Assembly (NCBI GenBank): GCA_030141605.1
Contig: JAQGDQ010000021.1
Location: 62,001 to 126,000, forward strand
DNA: 64,000 nt
Direction of reading: 5' to 3'
DNA from: Tubiluchus corallicola
Lineage: Eukaryota; Priapulida; Priapulimorpha; Priapulimorphida; Tubiluchidae
The translations under genes and the position numbers were made by a program. Position 1 is the stretch's first letter. Each line of letters begins with the position of its first letter. Positions 10,749-23,324 of the stretch are shown here, one piece after another. The notes beneath the pieces were generated by a model that saw only the letters and a program-made list of their open reading frames with translations, did no database searches and was not told the DNA's origin.

Positions 10749-13700
10749 GAGCTCTTCTTGCATCCTGACCTCTAAATAACGCAAAAGAAGGGAGGGAGAA
10801 CATTTGACAGCACGGCCATGTGAGAATGTTTTATACCTTCTGGGAAGCCCAGAAGCCATTTGTAGCATGTTTAAACATTACTCTGGCGTATAATGTTGGT
10901 TAAATCAATTTACTAAATTTTGCATACTACTTTAGACGCCCGCTCAGACCGCGCTGATGAGAACTGATGACGATGGCCCGAAATTATTCTCATTAAGCAT
11001 ACAATTAGTAGTTAATTACCAAATGCTATAAGCACCTTAATTGTTACCCCTTGTCTGTTACCACTGGCCAAAAAAATCGTGTGCTTTGGTAAACTCTACA
11101 GGTATAAACGTACTGTTAAATAAGCCTAATATATCCTCCTAAACATATAATGTCTACCTATGACCTAATGCCTGGATGTGATACTAGGTAAATCAGTCTT
11201 CTACGAATGATGTTTACAATAGAACTATTGACCGACGCAAACACCCAAATCAGAGATCCTAACTGATTAAAGAAATAAGATTTGATTTCCCCAAACAAAA
11301 AATCGAGTGGTCAGAAACCACACTTATCATCAAAAACACGGAGCTATACCAAAAGAATTTACTTGGTGTTACAATCGAACAGTGATTAGCAATGACCCAA
11401 GCAGTTAGTATTCAGTGAAAACTGCTGAAAACAAAAATCCCCAAAACAAGAAAAATAGTTCCGATATTCAAATTTCAATCCGTTAAACTGGTAGAAGGGT
11501 GTTGGTGCTTTTGCGCATAGTGATAGCGCATAGCAAGTGCGTGGCTAGGCAAAAGACAACATTGCCCAATAACCAGTATCTGTTTGACATCATCCCAGAA
11601 AATGGTAATCTTAATTCTCTATACTTACATCTTTCGAGTTTGGCAGCTCCCTCTGGCCTACTATGACTCTGTGTAACAAAATTGCATCAGCCCTTTTTAT
11701 CTCTTTACAAAGAAGTGCATTAATGATCGTTGCTGCGATCAGTTAATATCATTAATGTCATCTCATTTTCGTTAATCTTAATAAATGGCCAAATACTGCC
11801 TGCATTAAATTAACATTATCCACCAATTAGAGTCCTTAATATTAATTAGTAAGTAAGTTAACAATCAATAGGTAATAGTAATTAGAAACAAAAAGGTTCC
11901 AGGTTTATGCACTGCATGGATAATTAGTGATTTTTGTGGCTTAAAGGGTTCTTCACAGACCTATTTAATTTACACGTTGAGGTTGAGGTTGACAGAGCAT
12001 CAATTATAGACAACGAAATAAGCTGGCCCAAATTCACTGTTACACGATCCACTTGAATTCTGCTTTTCTAAGCTTTTCTTGCTTTATGATGATAACCATA
12101 ACCAGCTGTCAATCACATTTTCTGGTTGCACCGTTGTCACGTAAATATAATAACTATTTAAGTGGATGACTTTGATCTCATACCTGTGACATGTTGTATA
12201 TCTTCTTTCTAAAGCCATCATATAGGGAAAGTGTAAAGTAAAGCAAAGTAAGAATGATAATTGATACTCATTTGCCAGTTTCCATGACTTTCACTGCGAT
12301 CGTGTTTGTCACACAAGAGCTACGTTAATGCATTTTCATGCAGGCGACAAAACCCGTTTTAAAAAAAGATCACACATTTTTCATTATAAAAGCAATCGTG
12401 CCAAATAAACTAAGTCACACAAAATTCGATCAGAAATTACTCTAATGCTGAAAAGTTGTTTCGAATTTGTCAACGCAAAATTTTAAATAACGAATAACAA
12501 AAAAATGACAAATAACTCGGCCTCAATGACCTGTATAATTTGCCCACAAAAAATACAGGCCCTAACACAACGTTGATGTAAAAAACTGTTCCGTATTACT
12601 CGTTGTCTTATACACCACCTAGGCCTAGCAAACGGTTTTGTTATAGCCTGTGTGTCGTCGCAGAGTCTTATCAACATAAGTCGTTTAATTTGAATTACCT
12701 ATGCCGAAGTTATTTCATCTTAGGTTCATCTCGCTAACATTAAAGACATTAAGTACAACAATACGAAATCAGGTTAACGACTCAACACTGCTATCGCAGT
12801 GCATCATACCATCATACGCCAAGAATGTACCTAGTACATTTCAAACATGTTTTCCTATTTCTTACGTTTCTTATGCTTGAAGTGACTCACTTTTAGTTTT
12901 TTCTGTATATATATTTAACCTAGCCAGAATTGGGCCTATCTCCATTTGAATAACAACTAATTGCAGTAACTTCAACTTTACAAGGTGCCCTTGAGAAGTT
13001 AACTAAAAATAAATGTATTTTTTCTAAGTAAAACAATAATCCTGTAATTTATCAGATGTCTATTATAAACTCCTCATACATTTGAGGGAAACTAGAAAGC
13101 ATTGCAGGAATGGTAACCCAAGGCTAGAACGACATATAATACAAGAAGCTACCAAGGAGCATTGAGTGCAAGATTTTGCTTTGAAGTCTAACGGCTCTAG
13201 TCTATTCATAGAGTGAGTTCTTATGAGCTGGAATTTGAAAAATTTGAATCACTTGAATAAGACAGCAAGACCAATAATACTTTGCACTCTAGAAACAGGG
13301 CCGGATTTAGACGAAGAGACCATAGGCTGTTACCCTTGTGAGGCCCATCCCAGTCCACCATCCTCAATCACGTCTATGGAAGATGGATGAATTCTACAAT
13401 TCACAGTTCCTCCTAGGATATAAGATGGTATTGTTAAATACCCTAGTTAATAAAAAATGCATAAATGTTAAGAACGCGTCCGCGAGAAGACCATGCAAAA
13501 TCGAAAAATTCCGGCACAAGGCTAGGTAACCGATTCGGACCAAAGTTCGGGTATGAAGTCCACTAGTCACTAGCATTCACTATGTGAATCCGTTTGGTTC
13601 AACTCCTCATAGTAGCAGAGGTACGGCATAGGCTGATTTTCATGAAAAAATATATATTTTCTCTCTATTTTTTACTCATATTTGAAGGATTAGCCATGCA

Positions 13701-15000
13701 GCAACCACTGAGTTTGAATAGATCTGACCCTGCACAGTATTGGATCTTGTTATCTTCTCCAAAATGACTTTTTGACTTTTGTCCCAAACCCCCCTCTTTC
13801 GGCTCTACTGGGGGTCTTTAAGCTCGCAGTACGCACAAGATGCAAATACTCAGTCATTTCAAAGTCTTATATCTCACCCACTGCGGGGGCGGGGACAAAA
13901 ATATCGATATGTATGTGAATAGAGCATCCCATCCCACTATGCTGCAGTGACAATTTCGATGGAGCGAATTTCCACCCTATTGTAAAAGACCCCTGAAAGA
14001 GGCCTATATCAGGGTGAAAATATAGCTAACAACGTTCATCAAAAAGCTTCGTGTAGGTAACCATGAGTTGTCAAATCTTGTCAAAATACTTCAAAACGTC
14101 ACAAATATTCATCTTTGGCAACTAGGGGCCTGGCCAGCACATTGGTTAAACTACCGACAGGATTGGACTCCAGCATTCAAGATGGCGGCCACTGCTGAAC
14201 TAAAATGTTCGTTTTCTGGGCTGTTTTTACCAGTGTTAAATGCGGCATTGTGACTAGTTATCCGCACGAAACGATTATTGTGAATCTATTAGCCTGTACT
14301 ATAGACACTGGACCGCATTTAGAGCGCTTCCATCTTCAAACAAATGAAATATCTACGGAATGGAAATTGCTTCTTGCAAGGACTGGAAAATGTTTTATGT
14401 ATTGTTTATTTTGTATGCTTTGTAAATGTTATGCACAGGTTATTACCTAGTTATTATTCATTGTCTTACATAGGCGTACAAGCCAGGACACAAAGAAAAT
14501 TGCCCTAAATCTGAGCGAATGCCCAAAAATATGGGACAGACTTCCCCCAAAATATAATTTGTCCGGTGATTTTTTGACTGTAAAACATCGAAAATTTTTG
14601 TGCCATTGGCGCAATCATTCAATCACACTATTTGTATTTTTTGTCAGAAGTATCGATTTTGTGCCACAAAAAAATTTGGGCGAAGAACAATTTTCTGAGC
14701 TAACTATCACCGCCATCCCCCTAGAAGCGGCCCATATGCTTATATTGTCTCATGTTTAGACTGTAAGATTTTCGCTTTATCACTTTCCCCATATATATTT
14801 GTCTATATTTCTGTATCTATCTTCTAGTGATAATCTACCTGCATCGATAATTCTTTCTCTATTATTTAGATATTATGGTTTTGATTACATGTACTACTCT
14901 TCAGTGATAGGTTTATGCTGCTACAATAGGAACCGTATTTTGGACTTAGAGAAATTAATTCTGACTGAGTTTTGTAGTTTTTCATTTTTGTACTGATATT

Positions 15001-15529
<529 letters not shown>

Positions 15530-17839
15530 CTGATATTCATAATCTTCTATGTATAGTCATGAAGCTTATTCATATAAAAAGTATAAAAATTAATGGATTT
15601 CTATTTTATATGTATATACCGAATGTTGTCAGATTATTTCGCTAGCAATGACTGTCAGTCTTAACAATCGGTACTTTTTTTCTAATAGAGGGCTTATTGT
15701 TTAGTCTTTCCTGGTAACAATTAGCGATTCAGTGTGTAGAGAATGCCTTGAATCAGGGTCGGACTCGGTACCTGGGGCATGCATATGTCCTGTCCTGAAA
15801 TCCATCAGAAGAGGCAATTATTCATATTTGTAGTCATATGATAATTCCGACATAACTAAACCAATTTAAGATGAAATTCGCATATTTCTAGCAATTTCCA
15901 TGGCAAAGGAATCTATTGCTACTAGGAAATGAGAGCACTAGTCACAGAAAATGCAGGTTAAACGTGGATATATGTTTACTGTCATTTACGACCTGAGCCA
16001 AGTATGTCGACTTTTTCACATGGACGGAATTACTATGGAAAGTAAAAAAGGGTGTTGATATGGCAATTTTTTCTAACAGTGCCCCCTTTATATAATGTCA
16101 TTCATGATATTATCTCGGCTCGTGCGTTTTTATGAAATTTAGAATACAGATTTGTCACTTTTAGTCCAGCATATAGATAGAAAAAGTATTGAAAAACTAC
16201 AAAAAAGGCGAATTTTGCTGATTTTTGTGAAATTTTAAAGTGCCACTAGTAAATACTGAAACAGGCTCCAGCGAATTTTCTTTTTTATATTATTAGTGAG
16301 GATGATGGTTAACATATACATGAAAACCAGAAGTTGTGTAGCCCCGCAGTGGGCGAGTTATGAGCCTTACAACTTAACCTCTCCTTGGACTCTTAACAAA
16401 GAGCCGAATTTAAAAAATCCCGTTCTCTGATACTATTAATAGTATGTCAGAAAAAGTTAGGATATCAGAAGACAATGTCTGGGTCTATGTACCAGCCAAC
16501 TTACATCGACCCATCTATAATAGTTTATACAGGAGAAAAAGTTAAAATAACCCCACAAAATAGCGATTTTTTGCCTCTTTTCAGGTCAATTTCTTGATGT
16601 GGTCATTTCTCTGCCAATAGTAGCTCGATCGATTTGATATCTTGGTTACATGGTTTTGGGGGGTCGCCCTTCATGTTAGAAAAAAATGATAGAAATTTGT
16701 CACCCCTCATGTGCCACCCCCTGCATGGTGCTCTCGCGGACTCGTTCTTAATGTTAAAATAAATATTGAGAGACTTGCAAAAATCGAGCTTTGTGTACAT
16801 TTCACAGAATAAGCAAAAATTTTCAGAAAAATTAACCTGTTAGTTCACTGTTATAATCTAAAAATCTTTGAGCTTACAATTTTTGTTGTCTGCAGAAGTA
16901 TTAAATAAGATGGTCACAGTATGACAATTTTTTATCCCATTTTATATTGTCAATACATACAGCACATTGAGCTCAAGGAAAGTTAAAAATTTCTCACATT
17001 GGTAAACAATCTTCAGATCATATCATACATCCAGCTAATAATTAAAGTCTGCTGATTAGTTTGTTGCATGTTAGAGTGGAAGCTATCCTCAAGTTGAAAT
17101 ATACAGCTTTCTTTTCGTTAATACAATTAATCGTCAACAATTACTAGAAATCAATAATTTAGCGAACATCTACGAGGATATTCTACAAAGAAATCTAAAG
17201 ACTGAAGGCCTGTTTAGAGAATAGAACACACTATGACAATGTAAGTATAAAAAACTTGAGACTGTAACAAGAATATTATACTATATAGTATACATCATTG
17301 TCCGAGGCCACATAGATTTGAGGCCATAGTTTTCAGTCTGTCTAGTCTATAGGTAAATCTGGCCCTGCCTGGAAGAGTAGTCTGCATAATCTTTGTTTCT
17401 CACAAAAAGAAAACCAATCTCTCAACCAGCTCTTTAACTTTTCAACCAAGTGATGCCTTCAGAATAAACCAATGGCAATCCAGGCTGTTTAAGAAAAAAT
17501 GAGACTAGTTATCAAAATTCAGAGTCAGGCTGAAAGTCCGACTGGAAGATTAGCGGCAACCAGAAGTTCCTCTCTCTCTCTCTCTCTTGATGCAACTGAC
17601 CTAGCTGATAGAAAAAAGGATAAAAGGAAAACGACTGACAAAAATGCTAAATCATTAATAACACAAGAATTCTGGTAAATGGATGCAATAGACTACAGCT
17701 AAGCTATTCCCAAATACTTTAAATTCTTTCAAATTAAAATGCTTGGATTTTTCGTCTGAGAAAAAAAGCTGCTAAATATTTGGGTATACACAGCAGAATG
17801 TATTATAAAAATGTTAGGAATAAGTGCATTTTATCATAC

Positions 17840-17900
17840 CTTGAATATCAATATCTTCCTCCTGTCCAGGTTTGTCCATCAAATACAAACACCACGACAT
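17840..17900 (-). CDS. Candidate alternative first exon of PKA-C
   Basis: An ATG opens a 20-codon peptide, MSWCLYLMDKPGQEEDIDIQ, followed by one nucleotide and a GTATGA donor. This phase 1 exit gives a valine and joins the A-helix exon in frame. The peptide starts with a hydrophobic patch containing cysteine at position 4, which could be lipidated, and ends acidic. No good TATA box is seen upstream. It lies just beyond the right end of the decayed transposon, so exonisation of transposon-derived sequence or chance are the alternatives. Confidence 0.45.
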
Positions 17901-18299
17901 CAACTTTGGAGGAGGGGATAAGTATCGTAAAACATGAAAGTCTTCTAACCGCTTTGACAATTAGTTCTCCATAATGAATATTGTCTATGGATTACCAGAC
18001 ACATACATATGGTCAACATTTGCACACACCGTCAGTACAAGATGGACTATTCTTTATCCAGATGATAAGAGATCAGATCAGTTCAAAGTCCCATGGTCAA
18101 CCTAAAAGCCTTTACTAAGCTAAGAAGTAAAAACCGTCAAAGACAGAGGTCGCAGAGGGCTTTAAATAGAATAACATTATGAGAAAGATATCACTTGTAG
18201 CACCCACTGATGAACTAATTTCATTTCCTAGATGTGCTAAATGTCATTAAAAATGATTTATGTCATCAAAACCTTTAAAATTGTTTAAAAACACTAATC

Positions 18300-18480
18300 A
18301 TTAAAAACGTTGTGCACGAATGCTGCAGCACGACCCAAGCAGTTTTTGGCTGTGAAAAAATCGAGAATCTGGTTGAGATAATTAACACACTTCGTGACAG
18401 ACACGGCCTGAAAACGAAAATGCCAAGGAGATGTTCTAGATTGAGGTGTTACAGTCTGAAATGTTATTCTGCTTTCAAGA
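18300..18480 (+). pseudogene. Possible hAT transposase remnant
   Basis: The plus strand, allowing one frameshift, gives KIENLVEIINTLRDRHG followed by LKTKMPRRCSRLRCYSL. The second part loosely resembles the conserved LKxxxPTRWSSRxxSL segment of animal hAT/ZMYM-type transposases. Stops and the frameshift show it is not functional. The resemblance is weak and from memory; a chance match is possible. An antisense open frame over the same bases has no recognisable content. Confidence 0.25.
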
Positions 18481-19249
18481 TGAACAAATAAATTAATGTT
18501 TTGCAAAATTTTAATTGAGTTTTTGACAATCTTTCTCTGACTTAAGTTGTGCACTGTGCAAAGTGGTCTGTCTCAAGTAACTATTTTCAATTTTGATTAC
18601 CATGTATTTACAAATGAGGGTTTTTGTTAATATGAGGCAGAATTCATGGAAATTAATCTGCAAGCACTTGAGCATTGAGGAGCTGCATGTTTGCCGATAG
18701 TGTAATGTAATGTTACTGATAATGTAAGAGTAACTAACAATATAAAATTGAGAATATTAAAATTTTTATTTTGAAGTTGCAAACTTGTAATTAAACATAT
18801 GGAAAATATAACTGCTAGGTCATCATATCCTCAATTGATCAAAGCAGTCCAAAGTTCATTCCCTATAGTTAGCCAAACAAATTCATCATTTCCAATATTA
18901 GACTGCTCACACTTCAGTGATTAACTCAGATTATTTTTTACGTTTTTGCTTAATTTAGAGCCTGAAATTTCAGAAGACAATAATTAGTTATTATAATGTT
19001 GTCGTCAAGATTACTGTTAATGATGACCGGCACAAACCCATTGGTTTTGCAGTTTTTATTAGCCATATATTGAGGAATATCATCTTATGTTTAATGAGGA
19101 TCTGTGAATTGTGGAATTGTAAGCACCAGTGATCATCCTTTGCTTCACTGAATTTTGATTTAAAAGACCTTCCATCGTTCTCTAGTCATAATCGAGAGTG
19201 GCAAATTGGGAAAGACCTCAAAAGTGGAGTAGCCCAAGGACCTCTTTTT

Positions 19250-19265
19250 GTCTAAATCCGGTCCT
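19250..19265. repeat. Isolated hAT-type terminal motif
   Basis: TCTAAATCCGGTCCTA is the inverse of the left terminus at 13,296 and extends into matching subterminal sequence (GGATTTAGAC followed by an AAGAGG-like stretch). It matches that terminus better than the 17,367 end does. It may be the end of a second related element whose partner is lost, or the true right end of a larger composite. Confidence 0.55.
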
Positions 19266-19935
19266 AAACAGTGTTTTCCAACTTTGATACAAGCTTTATT
19301 CAGTCGTTACAACCTAGTCAGTTGGGTTTGATGATTTTGATCAAGACAATATTTTTGCTTTTCTGCAGAGAAATTTGGAAACATATTCGTCAGGAGCTAC
19401 TGGTGTTCTGCTCTTTGTTAAGTATTTGGGACTGTAGAATAGTGTACAACCAGAAATGAATGATTATTAATCTGATTAGTGTAGCTCTTAGCTATTGTTC
19501 TGCCTCTGTGAAAACATACATGTATGGCACTGTTTTACAAAGTACAGAAAATGGTATCACAGTCCTTTTCATTTGTGTGAAAGCATGTAAAACAATCTAT
19601 CACTCTGTTTCATTTGTAACATATAGGATAATTTGTTATGTACTAACTTAGAAGACGATCTTTACGAAAGCATGCAAAACAATGCATTACGTTTTTGTTG
19701 ATATATGTTAAAAGTAAGTGAAACAATCCACTTCATCCTAGAGATCTGCAGTAGTTTGTTTGTATGCAGGTGCATTCCTGAAGCACATTCTTGTAACTTG
19801 ACTGGGATTAATACTATAACTCCCATGTGATTTTAGTGTAATCCATGCGGAAGCAAAAAAATCGGGATTTATTTATAAATGCATGCTAGTCAAGCACGTG
19901 CTAATCAAACCTATTAGTGATGACTCACTACTCAC

Positions 19936-20173
19936 TTATAGGAGGCGGTTCGCTGGATATATATAGCTTAAAGCTGTAAGTGTCGTCCTCCTCGCTATTT
20001 TCCTCTTCTTCATACTCCGAGGAATCCTCTTCATAATCTTCATCATCATCATCCTCTTCTTCTTCGGAACTAGGTTCCCGTTGCTTTGTCGTCTTGGACT
20101 TTGCAGCTGGAATCGTGATATTGACCGTAAACTCATCATCGTCATCATCCTCATATTCGGAGCTGGACGACAT
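19936..20173 (-). CDS. Candidate alternative first exon of PKA-C encoding an acidic leader
   Basis: From an ATG at 20173 the frame runs 79 codons plus one nucleotide to a strong donor (ATAA|GTGAGT). Phase 1 exit gives an isoleucine codon and joins the A-helix exon in frame. The peptide starts MSSSSEYEDDDDDEF, has a short basic hinge (KSKTTKQR) and then a long Glu/Asp/Ser run ending SSEPPPI. Several SSE and SDE-like sites would suit casein kinase 2. A TATAAACA box lies 138 bp upstream. No family is recognised for the leader itself. Low-complexity acidic coding can arise from GAW repeats, but the start, promoter motif, donor and phase all agree. It could instead be the first exon of an unrelated gene. 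Confidence 0.55.
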
Positions 20174-20303
20174 GACAATTCCTTGCGTGATACAAACCAG
20201 ATAAATGCAGATGTGTCTGCCTGCCGAAATGTTTGACAACTGCCTTGTAAATACACAAGTTGGCAACCTTGCCACGGAAAAAGAAAAAGAACGTCAAACT
20301 GGC

Positions 20304-20311
20304 TGTTTATA
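20304..20311 (-). promoter_or_regulatory. TATA-like box upstream of the acidic exon
   Basis: The minus strand reads GTGTATAAACAGCC; TATAAACA would place transcription start near 20,280, giving a 5' UTR of about 105 nt before the ATG at 20173. Confidence 0.4.
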
Positions 20312-21487
20312 CACAATTCAGCAGACACAAATAGCAAGGAAACACAGCTGCTTAATGATTAGATATTATAGTTCTGCGGCTGCAATTGATGATCCAGTCC
20401 TGAGCCTATTATGCAGAGATTTACCAGCACACAAATTGAAATCAAGGCTGAAAGACCAGATCAGACTGGGATAAGAACTGTTCAATTTACACTGGAAGAA
20501 GCCAGCGGGCACAGGAAGCCGTATTTACACATCCCACAGATGAATGTGCCAAATAAATCAGGGAGCCACACAGAACTTGGTGTAGCTTACCAGCGCGCGA
20601 CTTGAGGGCAAACCTCCAGTGACAAGCAAAGTCAACAAGCGATGGTGGTGCTCAGGACAGCCGCAACGATGTGCTGGCCACGTGCACAAATAATGTTCAC
20701 ACAAGATACCCCGCCAGCTGCCAGCCAAAATATAAGTAAGAGAAAAACTCCGGGAAAACTCCTGGTTGCAGTTGCTGCTGCTGTTGTTTCAACACGTTTT
20801 TACTGCACTTTCAGCAAACGATTTAGTTCACAGAAAACTTTTTACGCCCCGTCACCTGTTTTCAAAGTTATACGGCATACTAACTGGAGTTGTTCAAGTA
20901 CTTGCTACTGCAGTGAATATAATCCTTAAACATGCACAGAACTCGACTGCAATTTGTAGGCAACGCTTTGCGTCCAGGCTCCAGCGGTTCAAAAACTGTG
21001 TCAAATTTAACAGTTTCAACAATTCAAAAACGAACGTACAGCAAAGTCAATAGGTTCAATAAATGTAAGGGCCATTTGAATAGTCGAGACAAAATTTCCA
21101 GAATAGATCCAAAACAATAGTTCAGCTAAGCATACTGCATAGCAACCAATTCCTCTTGTGGAAATGCCTTTTCAGGAGATCCAGTTGACCTGGCCAGTAA
21201 AGACAGTCTGTTACAGTAACGGTAACTATTCCCTATTTGACTACACCTAGTGCTCTTTCGGAAGACAGATTTCAGAGCTTTGGAACTCTGGACTTAATCA
21301 TCCGGACCCTTTAACACGAGCATTGGTCTCGCGGAAGCTTCTCTGAATAATCAGTTTCTTCAGTGAAAATTTTCTCCAAGATTCCAATTTCTCTTGAAAA
21401 ACCGTCCTAAGTTAGTACTTTTCGTAGAACTGTAGCAAACTTGTTTATTTTTTAGCCTTATCCGTTGAAAACTCAGTGATTCCATAC

Positions 21488-21514
21488 CTTTACAGCTAGC
21501 ACGCAAGTTCTCCA
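21488..21514 (-). CDS. Candidate 27-nt microexon of PKA-C
   Basis: A good acceptor (CCCGTTTTTGTTTGCAG) and donor (AAAG|GTATGG) bracket 27 nt. In phase 1 to 1 it encodes (V)ENLRASCK, which would insert nine residues ahead of the A-helix. The same donor also ends a different open frame that begins at an ATG at 21583 (peptide starting MCPASVDQWLLKF) in phase 0, which cannot join exon 2 directly. Either use is inferred. Confidence 0.35.
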
Positions 21515-21769
21515 CTGCAAACAAAAACGGGAAACGGACAGCAAGAACTTTAGCAGCCACTGATCAACAGATGCGGGACACATTGAACGCGTTGAAATTT
21601 AATTTTCTCTCACTGTACTCCTCACAGCTGCTGGGTGGGTCATTCTAAACTTCTACAATTTCACAAACTTGAAACCGCCCGATTTCGATTCGCAGGCAAC
21701 TAAAGAGCCACACTTCCAGCTCTGCATGCAACGCTGCACGCCACAGACTAGGCTGCAATGCCGTCTCCT

Positions 21770-21777
21770 TATTTATA
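21770..21777 (-). promoter_or_regulatory. TATA box, minus strand
   Basis: The minus strand reads GCTATAAATAAGG. It lies 194 bp upstream of the ATG at 21583 and about 260 bp upstream of the 21.5-kb microexon. With the boxes at 10.7 and 20.3 kb, it makes three similar minus-strand TATA motifs, each ahead of a candidate 5' exon of PKA-C. Confidence 0.4.
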
Positions 21778-22053
21778 GCAAAGAAAACATCAAGTTAGTT
21801 TAGATTAAACTTTTTAATGCAAACAAATATAATGAAAGCGCAGATTTAAGTGCAATTATTTCACGGCAGATGGTCGGATTGTTTTGCTAAAGAAGAAAAA
21901 TTATTGTTGGATGCGCTTATTGCCAGCCAGTGCTTACGTAAAGAATCTAATTTAATTCGCTGCTATTGCATAAATAAATGCCTTTTTTGACGCAGAGCAT
22001 GAATGAAGAAAACCATGGCCAGTCATTCTGCAACTAACAAAGGAACTACCATC

Positions 22054-22365
22054 TTATAAATGACATCCCTGCCTCGTACGCTTATTTACATGAACTCCCC
22101 ATTTATCGGTAACCAGAGCTGTTTCTTCGTGGAATTCGTGGACACCACGTTTTCCTTTGATAATAAAAATTGACAATTTCGAACATATGGAAGACCAACG
22201 GAATAAGGATAGTTGCTCCGTCCTTAAATCTTTCCGTCCTGTAGCGAAACATTCCCACCTGGCTTTTCTTTTGGGACGCTCTATAGAAAAATCAACGACC
22301 ATAGGGTGAAACCTAAATTCAGATAAGAAATCGCGTCCACTCGAAGACCTGATGTGAATTTTCAT
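22054..22365 (-). CDS. Unassigned 103-codon open frame
   Basis: An ATG-initiated frame (MKIHIRSSSGRDFLSEF...) has a mixed, protein-like composition with a basic segment (ERPKRKARWECF). I recognise no family. It lies within the PKA-C locus on the same strand. Possible donors inside it are weak and mostly in the wrong phase; one (CGTG|GTGTCC) is phase 1. It may be another 5' exon, a transposon fragment, or chance. Confidence 0.2.
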   Translation of the reverse strand: MKIHIRSSSGRDFLSEFRFHPMVVDFSIERPKRKARWECFATGRKDLRTEQLSLFRWSSICSKLSIFIIKGKRGVHEFHEETALVTDKWGVHVNKRTRQGCHL

Positions 22366-23036
22366 GGCAGTATTAAACCATAACCTTTGTAACTGCTTTA
22401 CTTTATCATTATTTTGTAGTGATTAATTTTAAGTGACGTACTTTTTAGAAATTGTATTGGAAACTGCTAGCTACAAGACATTATTTGGAAGCGCTAGTCC
22501 CACAGAAGGTTAGAAGCAGTACCAAACGAAACAACATAGCGGTAACTGGCAACAAATGTGCACACACTTTGCTATGGCATGATGTGCAAAGCAATAAAAA
22601 CAAATTACTGTAACCAAGACTGCCAAAGGACAGCATCCTGTCAACTGTTCAAAATGACTGTCAACTGTACAAAAAGTCCTAACATTCTCTGATTCAAAAG
22701 ACTTCGCGTGCAAATTGCCCCGTGAATTTTGGAATTAAGGTTGAAAATTCAATAATTTAAATGGGCAGAATCCAACAATCTTATACAGTTAAAAACAAAA
22801 CCACCAAGTGAAAAGCCATCCTGACGTAATCGTATTGTGTAAATGCATGACTGAAAATTTCTTAAATGCCCGAAGTACCATAAATGCCAGCTTGCACTCT
22901 ATAACTGGTGGTTTGAACTGAAACATGAGTTACGTGACATCCTGGACTACCATAGACGTTAGCACATCATTTCGTAATTGCCACGTAGCCAACAACCAAT
23001 AACCAAAAATCACTCCAGTCTCACATACTTTCCACA

Positions 23037-23324
23037 AGATCTCGACACCGTGCAGCCAACTTGCTTCGCATTTTCCAGGAGCAAAGCGAGGTTTTAAGAA
23101 GCTGCTACTCCGTGAAACCCAAGAGGCATGGTCGACCATACAGGAAGCACAACTGGCGGCACGGTTAAAGCTTGCAGATTAAGCAAAAGAAAATGTTCCA
23201 AGGTCTTCCTGCCTGGTTCCAGGAGAAAGTTGATGCCGAGGTTAAAGATATACATACACTGGGGTATGGATACAACGCTGTACTTTGTTCTCAACAAGCA
23301 AAGCGCATACTAACTGATCCATAA
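23037..23324 (+). pseudogene. Degraded protein-coding remnant, family unknown
   Basis: Three adjoining plus-strand segments read as coherent protein when one frameshift (near 23,095) and one stop (near 23,180) are bridged: SRHRAANLLRIFQEQSEVL, then KKLLLRETQEAWSTIQEAQ and so on, then LPAWFQEKVDAEVKDIHTLG and GYNAVLCSQQAKRILTDP before a stop. The helical, charged pattern is gene-like and less AT-rich than the surroundings. It could be a retrocopied pseudogene inside the PKA-C intron or an old transposon. I could not name the parent family. Confidence 0.35.

Noticed and set aside
11629-11668. 40-nt exon with strong GTAAGT donor, open as SHSRPEGAAKLER
   Set aside because: Entry phase 0 does not fit the phase 1 first exons, and there is an in-frame stop just upstream, so it cannot be a first exon.
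12483-12677. 64-codon minus-strand frame starting MLIRLCDDTQAITKPF
   Set aside because: Its usable donor gives phase 2, which cannot join PKA-C exon 2, and no family is recognised.
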